NCBI GenBank assembly: GCA_964560875.1 | Contig: CAZLMW010000044.1 | Coordinates: 1 to 57,878 of the forward strand | Reading direction: 5' to 3' | DNA from: CAZLMW01 sp964560875 | GTDB lineage: Bacteria > Myxococcota_A > UBA9042 | DNA: 57,878 nt | Shown: positions 52,639-57,878 of the stretch, in pieces | Layout: every line of letters starts with the position of its first letter | Numbering within the stretch: position 1 is the stretch's first letter | Notes under the pieces: generated by a model | The model's database searches: none | What the model was told of the DNA's origin: nothing | The model's input: only the letters and a program-made list of their open reading frames with translations | Position numbers and translations under genes: made by a program

Positions 52639-53529
52639 ATGACCGATCTCGTCTTCCTGCACAACCATCTCGCCCACGGCGGCAAGCACCACGACGTCGT
52701 TGGCGATCGCTTGTTTGCAGGCCGCGCCACAGTCAAGGGCGTCGTGTTCATCCTCGACGATGACGAGCTCGCCCTCGCCGTCCGCGGTGGTGGCGACGCG
52801 TGGGTGCCCGGTGAGCTCTACTACGGCGATGACGAGCTGCTAAGCGCCCTCGACGGCATCCACGGCGCCGATTACGTGCGCAGGCGCCGGCAGGTTCGGG
52901 TCGGTTCGGACGGGCCGATGGTCGACGCCTGGCTGTGGACGTGGGACGGCGACTGGACCGGCAAGTGGAAGGGCCGCGACACCTTGCCCGGCGGCTGCAC
53001 GGCGAGCGCGCACAGCGCCGCGGGCCACACGACCTATTACTATGGGTACGCGTCCAACATGTTCCGCTTCGGCGAGCGCCGGGAGCTGACCGTATACGAC
53101 ATGCGCCTTGGCCACATCGACGACTGGCAGGTCGCGTTCGCCAAGGACAGCCAGCAGCCCGGCAAGTCCTACGTCACCATCCTGCCCAAGCGCGACGGCA
53201 TCGTCCGCGGCGCCCTGTACCGGATGCCCAACAGCGAGATGGAAGCCAGCCTCGACCCGCAGGAGAAGGAAGGCCGCCACCTCGAGCGCAAGACCTACGC
53301 CGTCATCGACGACACGACCGGCAAGGTGGTCTGGGGCGACATCTACCGCACGCTGCCGCGCTGGTGGATTTGGGGCAACATCAGCCACCCGAGCAACACC
53401 GAGAAGATCGTCGGCGGCGCCAAGGAGATCGGCATCGACGCTGACTACGTTGCGTGGCTCGAAAAGTTCGTCGATGTGCCGGCTGACCCGGACGAGTACG
53501 ACTTCGACCTGCACACGCTCACGCCCTGA
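52639..53529 (+). CDS. Tandem gamma-glutamylcyclotransferase-like protein
   Basis: 296 residues with two AIG2/GGCT-like folds. The second half (YYYGYASNMFRFGERR...DWQVAFAKDSQQPGKSYVTILPKRDGIVRGALYRMPNSEMEASLDPQEKEGRHLERKTYAVID...VVWGDIYR) has the YGSNM-type substrate loop and a Glu-containing block. The first half (FLHNHLAHGGKHHDVVG...GRATVKGVVFILDDDELALAVRGGGDAWVPGELYYGDDELLSALDGIHG) follows the AIG2 consensus, but the YGTL loop is changed to HNHL, so it may be inactive. Such enzymes release 5-oxoproline from gamma-glutamyl compounds. GAGGAG precedes ATG 52639. Single gene, divergent from the Cys-rich pair. Confidence 0.72.
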   Translation: MTDLVFLHNHLAHGGKHHDVVGDRLFAGRATVKGVVFILDDDELALAVRGGGDAWVPGELYYGDDELLSALDGIHGADYVRRRRQVRVGSDGPMVDAWLWTWDGDWTGKWKGRDTLPGGCTASAHSAAGHTTYYYGYASNMFRFGERRELTVYDMRLGHIDDWQVAFAKDSQQPGKSYVTILPKRDGIVRGALYRMPNSEMEASLDPQEKEGRHLERKTYAVIDDTTGKVVWGDIYRTLPRWWIWGNISHPSNTEKIVGGAKEIGIDADYVAWLEKFVDVPADPDEYDFDLHTLTP

Positions 53530-53614
53530 TTTGAGCGCCGGTTTCAGCCGCAACCCTTCGCGAACACGCGTTGTAGAGCGCGCCTGCTCGACGTAGACCG
53601 CGAATTCGCCCGGC

Positions 53615-54703
53615 TCAGATCGCCCAGCAAGCGGGCACGCAGGCCTTTTTGCCACCGGCCTTGCCGTCGCCCGCCACGTTGAAGTCCACGTCGACACACA
53701 GCGCGTTGTTGCCGCAGTCGGCGTCCGCCTTGCAGGTCATCGTGCACACATCGGGCTTGCGCTGGCTGCCGAGCGACGTTCCGCAGGTCTTCGCCTTGCT
53801 GTTGCCCGCACAATCGCTGTCGGCCTTGCAGCGCACGCCCACACCGTCGGGGTTGCCGGCGTCTTTTTTGCCGTTGGGGATGACGCCCTGGTCGACGTTG
53901 CAGACCCCGATATTTGCCGGCCGCTCCTTGATGGCTCGGTGGCGCGCCTCGGGGCAGCGCGGCAGGCAAAATGAGAAGCTCTTGATCGGCAAGTGATAGG
54001 CGCAGTAGCCGTAGTCGCCGCAGATGTAGTCGCTCCAGCACTCGCGCACACAGAAGTTCGGGCCGGTCGGGTTGAACGTCGATTCGCACGCCCGCGCCTT
54101 GAGCCCCTTGCACGCCACGCCGTTTTTCTCGCGCGAGGACGGATCGCAGCGCTTGCCCCACCCGTGCTCGTTGAAGTTGATGCCACCGGCGCAGATGAGC
54201 GCGCCTTTGTGCTTGGGTTTTTGCTCGTCGGTGGCCTTTTCAGCGCCTTTGTCGACGCAAAACGGGTTGTGCTTTTCGCAGCCGGGCGTCCACTTCCACT
54301 CGTGGCAGACCTTGGGATAACAGTGGCGCACGCCGTTGATGACGCCGCAGTACGCGTTCTCGCCGCAGTCGGTGTTGTCGTCGCACATCCGCGAGCACAT
54401 CGGCGGCCGCTTCTTGTTGACCACCACATCGCAAAAACTCGCCCACTGCCCCGCGCAATCTTCGCGCTTGGTGCAGAGCTTACCGACGCCCTTGCTGTTG
54501 ACCGGCCCAGGCAGACACGTCAGCAAACCGGGCAGCTTCGACAGGTCGAGGCCGGGCTTGATCGGCATCTTCGCCTTCTCGTTCTTCTTGGCGCAGCCGC
54601 TCAGCATCGCCATCGGCAAGGTCGCCGAGATAAGCAGGATGGTGATTCGGGCCAGCAGACGCGCGATCGTGGCGCCTGCCGCGGAGGTGTTGGTGGTGAT
54701 CAT
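53615..54703 (-). CDS. Cysteine-rich lipoprotein
   Basis: 362 residues; signal IARLLARITILLISATLPMAMLSGC with lipobox LSGC followed by AKKNEKAK. About 30 Cys in repeating units such as LCTKREDCAGQWASFCD, CDDNTDCGENAYCG, CKADSDCAGNSKAKTCG and CKADADCGNNALC, the CxxDxDC pattern frequent in Myxococcota surface proteins. Function unknown. ATG 54703 is preferred over 54799 because the signal follows it closely; the Shine-Dalgarno is weak. Divergent from the NERD-helicase and convergent with the GGCT-like gene. Confidence 0.75.
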   Translation of the reverse strand: MITTNTSAAGATIARLLARITILLISATLPMAMLSGCAKKNEKAKMPIKPGLDLSKLPGLLTCLPGPVNSKGVGKLCTKREDCAGQWASFCDVVVNKKRPPMCSRMCDDNTDCGENAYCGVINGVRHCYPKVCHEWKWTPGCEKHNPFCVDKGAEKATDEQKPKHKGALICAGGINFNEHGWGKRCDPSSREKNGVACKGLKARACESTFNPTGPNFCVRECWSDYICGDYGYCAYHLPIKSFSFCLPRCPEARHRAIKERPANIGVCNVDQGVIPNGKKDAGNPDGVGVRCKADSDCAGNSKAKTCGTSLGSQRKPDVCTMTCKADADCGNNALCVDVDFNVAGDGKAGGKKACVPACWAI

Positions 54704-54838
54704 GGCGCGAGTATGCAGGCGCGGGCCAAGGCCGGCAAAGGAACCCGACTGCGCGAGCTTCTCACCAACGCTGACCCGACGGTGTAGGATACGTTCCAAC
54801 TGAAATAGCCCCGCTATATCGATCCCGAGGAGCTGCTC

Positions 54839-56536
54839 TTGGCCACGATGATCCCCCGCAACGAGCCGCCCGACGGCCCCGGTCGCAAGGCTGAACAGAA
54901 GCTCTGGCGCGCGCTCAAAGACGGCCTGCCCGACGACTGGTTCGTGTATTGGTCGTTTGAATACCTGGATGATTCCGGCCGCGAAGGGGAGGTCGACTTC
55001 CTGCTGCTACATCGCGAACACGGCCTGCTCTGCATCGAATGCAAGGGCAAAGGAGTGCGGCGCGATGGGTTCGGTCAGTGGTGGCGACGAGACGACGACG
55101 GCGACATGCCCATGAAGCGTTCGCCGTACAAGCAGGCGCGCGAAAACCAGCACGATCTCGTCGACCAGCTCGAAGAGCGGTGGCAGAAGCTCGCCAACAC
55201 CGGCGCGCAACGGCTGCCGCTGATCTTCGGTTATGCCGTCGCCTTCCCCGACGCCCGGTTCGACGAAGACAACCTGCGGCCGGCGGACGTCCCCGAAGCG
55301 ATCGTCTTTGATAGTCGCCACCTGGTCGACCCACTCAGCTGGGTGCGCGGCGCGGTGAGCTGCTGGCGCAAGGCCGCTCGCAAGGCGCCTGAGCCCTTTT
55401 CATCCCGAGAATTCAAGCGCTTCCGCAAGTCGGTGGTGTTTCCCATCGTCGGCATCGTCGAATGTCTCGGTTCGCGGCTCGACGCCGATGAAGCCGCGTT
55501 GGTCCGCGTCTCCCGCGATCAGCTCCAGGCGATGCAGCACCTCATCGCGCAGCCGCGCATGCACGTCACTGGCGGCGCTGGAACCGGCAAGACCGTGCTC
55601 GCGATCGAAACCGCGCGGAGATTCGCCGAACGCGGCGCTGATGTGCTCTTCGTCTGCTTCAACAAGGCGTTGGCGGGCGGCCTGAGAAAACGCCTGCGCG
55701 ACGAGGCCACCGCGGGCTCGATCATCGTCCAGCATTTTCACAGCATCTGCTGGCATGAATCCAAGCGCGTGCACGGCGAGCCCTTCACGGTGCCCAAAGA
55801 CAAGGCGGAAAAGCAGCGCTTTTGGCTCGAAGCTGCGCCCAACTACGTGCTCGAATCGATCGTCGCAGAGAAGGCCCGTCGCTTCGACGCGATCGTCGTG
55901 GATGAAGCCCAGGATTTCCTGCCGTCGTGGTGGGTGGTCCTGCTCGAGCTGCTTCGGGACCAGAAAACGGGGCGCCTCGCGGTTTTTGGCGACGCCGAAC
56001 AAGACATCTTCGGTCGCGGGCAGGCCGGTCTGCCGCCGATGCCCGTCTTCAACCTCACGATCAACTACCGCAACACCAAGGCCATCGCCGCCGTCGTGAG
56101 TCGCCTTGGCCGCAACAACAACGAAGCGTGGCGTCACAGCCCCGACGGTATCGAACCGACGTCGCACGGCATGCGCCGGCCCGCCAAAGATGTCCAAGCC
56201 GTTAGCGAGCTCGTGCAGCGGCTCGTGAAGAACGATCGAATCACGCCGGATCGGATTGTCGTCTTGACCCCTCACAGCAAGAAGAACAGCTCGTTCAAGT
56301 CCGTGGAGTCGTTTGGACCGATCGCGCTGTCCGACGACCCGTTCGAGCGCTCCGGCGCGGTCTTGCACACGACGCTGAGCGGTTTCAAGGGCTTGGAATC
56401 CGACGTCGTCATCCTCGCCGATATCGACCTGGAAGACCCGCGCGCCAACCGCAGAGCCCGCTACGTCGCCACCTCACGCGCCCGGCACATCCTGCACGTG
56501 TGGAGCAACGGCGACTGGCAAGATCCGGATGTTTAG
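54839..56536 (+). CDS. NERD-domain UvrD-like helicase
   Basis: 565 residues. The N-terminal NERD (nuclease-related) domain at about 15-130 has DDSGREGEVDFLLLHREHGLLCIECKGKG, i.e. the D...ExK nuclease core. After a linker, a superfamily 1 helicase: motif I VTGGAGTGKTVLAIETARR, FVCFNKALAGGLRKRL, motif II DAIVVDEAQDFLPSWW, motif III GDAEQDIF, motif IV LTINYRNTKAIA, and the C-terminal TTLSGFKGLESDVVILADI and RYVATSRARHILHV. It probably unwinds and cleaves DNA; NERD-helicases occur as stand-alone genes and in defence islands, and no partner is evident here. TTG 54839 has GAGGAG six bases upstream; ATG 54848 is the alternative. Confidence 0.88.
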   Translation: MATMIPRNEPPDGPGRKAEQKLWRALKDGLPDDWFVYWSFEYLDDSGREGEVDFLLLHREHGLLCIECKGKGVRRDGFGQWWRRDDDGDMPMKRSPYKQARENQHDLVDQLEERWQKLANTGAQRLPLIFGYAVAFPDARFDEDNLRPADVPEAIVFDSRHLVDPLSWVRGAVSCWRKAARKAPEPFSSREFKRFRKSVVFPIVGIVECLGSRLDADEAALVRVSRDQLQAMQHLIAQPRMHVTGGAGTGKTVLAIETARRFAERGADVLFVCFNKALAGGLRKRLRDEATAGSIIVQHFHSICWHESKRVHGEPFTVPKDKAEKQRFWLEAAPNYVLESIVAEKARRFDAIVVDEAQDFLPSWWVVLLELLRDQKTGRLAVFGDAEQDIFGRGQAGLPPMPVFNLTINYRNTKAIAAVVSRLGRNNNEAWRHSPDGIEPTSHGMRRPAKDVQAVSELVQRLVKNDRITPDRIVVLTPHSKKNSSFKSVESFGPIALSDDPFERSGAVLHTTLSGFKGLESDVVILADIDLEDPRANRRARYVATSRARHILHVWSNGDWQDPDV

Positions 56537-56547
56537 CCCGGCGTAGT

Positions 56548-56848
56548 CCCAATGCCGGTCACTTAGCGTCCCCGGCTGAAGGCCCGGGGCTCCGCTTTGA
56601 CGCGGCGGCAGGACCTGTCGGCGCTTCACGCCTCAAGATGATGAACCGACAGCCCTTGGGCTGGCGCCCAAGGCTACTGCCCGTCGACGCTTCGCGCCTA
56701 CAAATCCGCTTTCCGCTACAGGCTCCTGGACCGGATTAAAACCAATGCTGGTCACTTACCGACCCCGGCTTCAGGCCCGGGGCTTCGGCCGCTCGCATGA
56801 ATTTGATTGGTAAATCAAACCTTTACACCCTAAGTGACCGGCATTGGG
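56548..56848. mobile_element. MITE-like element with 19-bp inverted repeats
   Basis: CCCAATGCCGGTCACTTAG (56548-56566) recurs inverted at 56830-56848. Both ends abut CGTAGT (56542-56547 and 56849-56854), a plausible 6-bp target duplication. The 301-bp interior has no transposase frame; it contains a degenerate direct copy of the left end at 56742-56790 (ACCAATGCTGGTCACTTACC...CCCCGGCTTCAGG). It lies between the NERD-helicase and the ARPP-1 gene and accounts for the whole 56537-56881 spacer. Confidence 0.75.
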
Positions 56849-56881
56849 CGTAGTCCGGCGTAGCTTCCCAACCACCGCGAC

Positions 56882-57841
56882 TCAGTCAGCGAAAACAACC
56901 GCATGCCGCACCGTGTCTCCGTCGCGGAGGACGAATCCTGTGAGCTGCTCGTCCAGCGTTTCATGCGTGCCACGACCGACCGGGCTGGGCGTCTTTTGCC
57001 AGCCCGCGTGACCGGCGTTTTCCGCGAAACGTGCGGCGGTCTCGGTGTCGACCGGGCGTGAACGGACGCTGTAGTCGAGGCCTTCACCGACGTATCCGAC
57101 AAGCACCTTGCGCCACACCTTTCGCCAACTTGCCGGGTCGCCCACGACTTCCATCGCGACGACACGCCCCGCGACGGCGACCACGGCACCGACCTGGCCA
57201 CGCACCGGTTCGAGCCGCGCCACCGATTCGTTGAGCACGTCCCATCGCGACTCATGCAGCTCGAGCAGATCGTTGTCGGCCGCCCGCATGGTGTTGCGGG
57301 TGAGCTTGCTGTCGATCGCGTCCCAGGTGACCGATTGGTTGGCGCTCGCCTTGCCGGTACGACGCATCGAACGCACCCCGCTGCGCATCTTGCGGCGGCG
57401 GATATCGGCATCGAGCGTCGTTCCCGTCGCCTCGAACTCACGGGCCTTTCGGACACGTTGGCTCTTGCCGGCGTACCACTGGCGCGTGTGGCCCTTGGCG
57501 TGCCAGCGCCCCGACTCGACGCAGTTGACGGGCACCTTGTGTTTGCCCGGAGGCAGCAGCAGCGTGATGTTGACGACCCGGTTTTGCAGCGCGCCCTCGA
57601 GCAGCTCGCCTTCGAGGATGATGACCGGCACGTCTCCGAGCACCTCGAGCTCCACCTCGGGCACGGATTCACCTTCCTTCTGCTCTTCGATGACGACCTT
57701 GCCCTGCTCCTGGGCTTCGTCGAGCGTCAATGCATTGGGCGCTTTACCCTTGCCGACGAGCGGAAAGACGGCGAGGCCGGCAACCGGCGTGATCGGGTCC
57801 AGCAGATGCAGGTTGGTTGGCCACTTGATATCGATTCCCAT
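56882..57841 (-). CDS. ARPP-1 family domain protein
   Basis: 319 residues. AVFPLVGKGKAPNALTLDEAQEQGKVVIEEQKEGESVPEVELEVLGDVPVIILEGELLEGALQNRVVNITLLLPPGKHKVPVNCVESGRW is the characteristic sequence of the ARPP-1 (ARG and rhodanese-phosphatase-superfamily-associated) family, whose biochemical role is unknown. The C-terminal part (VRGQVGAVVAVAGRVVAMEVVGDPASWRKVWRKVLVGY) is also typical, and the length is normal. GGAGG lies five bases before ATG 57841. No partner gene is visible before the window ends at 57878. Confidence 0.8.
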   Translation of the reverse strand: MGIDIKWPTNLHLLDPITPVAGLAVFPLVGKGKAPNALTLDEAQEQGKVVIEEQKEGESVPEVELEVLGDVPVIILEGELLEGALQNRVVNITLLLPPGKHKVPVNCVESGRWHAKGHTRQWYAGKSQRVRKAREFEATGTTLDADIRRRKMRSGVRSMRRTGKASANQSVTWDAIDSKLTRNTMRAADNDLLELHESRWDVLNESVARLEPVRGQVGAVVAVAGRVVAMEVVGDPASWRKVWRKVLVGYVGEGLDYSVRSRPVDTETAARFAENAGHAGWQKTPSPVGRGTHETLDEQLTGFVLRDGDTVRHAVVFAD

Positions 57842-57878
57842 GTTTTCCTCCGCGGCGCTTTTCGGCCGGTGTCGCTAA

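Overview
The window is a GC-rich chromosomal segment from a Gram-negative bacterium. Its lipoprotein signal peptides, FadL-type outer-membrane protein and secretin point to a diderm. The tRNA-tig-clpP-clpX block, a ZAS anti-sigma/ECF pair, a DUF1844 protein and many large cysteine-rich lipoproteins (MopE-like, CTDDxC-like and somatomedin-B-like motifs) are what I would expect from Myxococcota or a close relative such as Bradymonadota. That placement is inference from gene content. A complete oxoglutarate dehydrogenase set (E1, E2, E3) indicates respiratory metabolism. The sequence is a scaffold: three runs of exactly 100 N lie inside tandem repeats, so true lengths there are unknown.

Layout. 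1-1194: the end of an unknown gene, then a PA0069-type radical SAM gene. 1195-15087: a minus-strand surface block with a lipoprotein, a giant PilQ-like secretin (about 2,646 residues, of which about 1,900 are coiled coil between its two AMIN domains), a tail-fibre-like secreted protein and a MopE-like lipoprotein. 15421-18906: rplS, a trmD gene fused to a second SPOUT methyltransferase, rimM and gpsA. 19015-23721: Ycf46-like AAA ATPase, NtrC-type regulator, DUF1844 protein and, divergently, an RpoH-like sigma factor with an unusual insertion. 23734-32062: topA with a Lys/Thr/Ala tail, dprA, rsmB, anti-sigma/ECF sigma and an orphan gene. 32336-37015: a promoter, tRNA-His, tRNA-Arg, tRNA-Lys, a terminator, a 118-bp tandem repeat, tRNA-Leu, tig, clpP and clpX. 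37071-40817: lipoprotein, saccharopine-dehydrogenase-like enzyme and FadL-like protein. 40839-48951: a cyclase-like fragment, sucA carrying an internal cyclic-nucleotide-binding domain, an oppositely oriented lipoprotein with two somatomedin-B-like domains, sucB, a 165-bp palindrome and lpd. 48984-57841: accessory genes including three more cysteine-rich secreted proteins (one frame-interrupted at a C10 tract), a double gamma-glutamylcyclotransferase-like protein, a NERD-helicase, a MITE-like element and an ARPP-1 family gene.

The strongest leads are: (1) the cyclic-nucleotide-binding domain inside 2-oxoglutarate dehydrogenase E1, with a cyclase-like remnant just upstream; (2) the giant coiled-coil PilQ; (3) the C10 tract that separates a good signal-peptide start from the rest of a secreted protein; (4) the symmetric 165-bp palindrome ahead of lpd; and (5) a dispersed double-hairpin repeat family seen at three intergenic loci.
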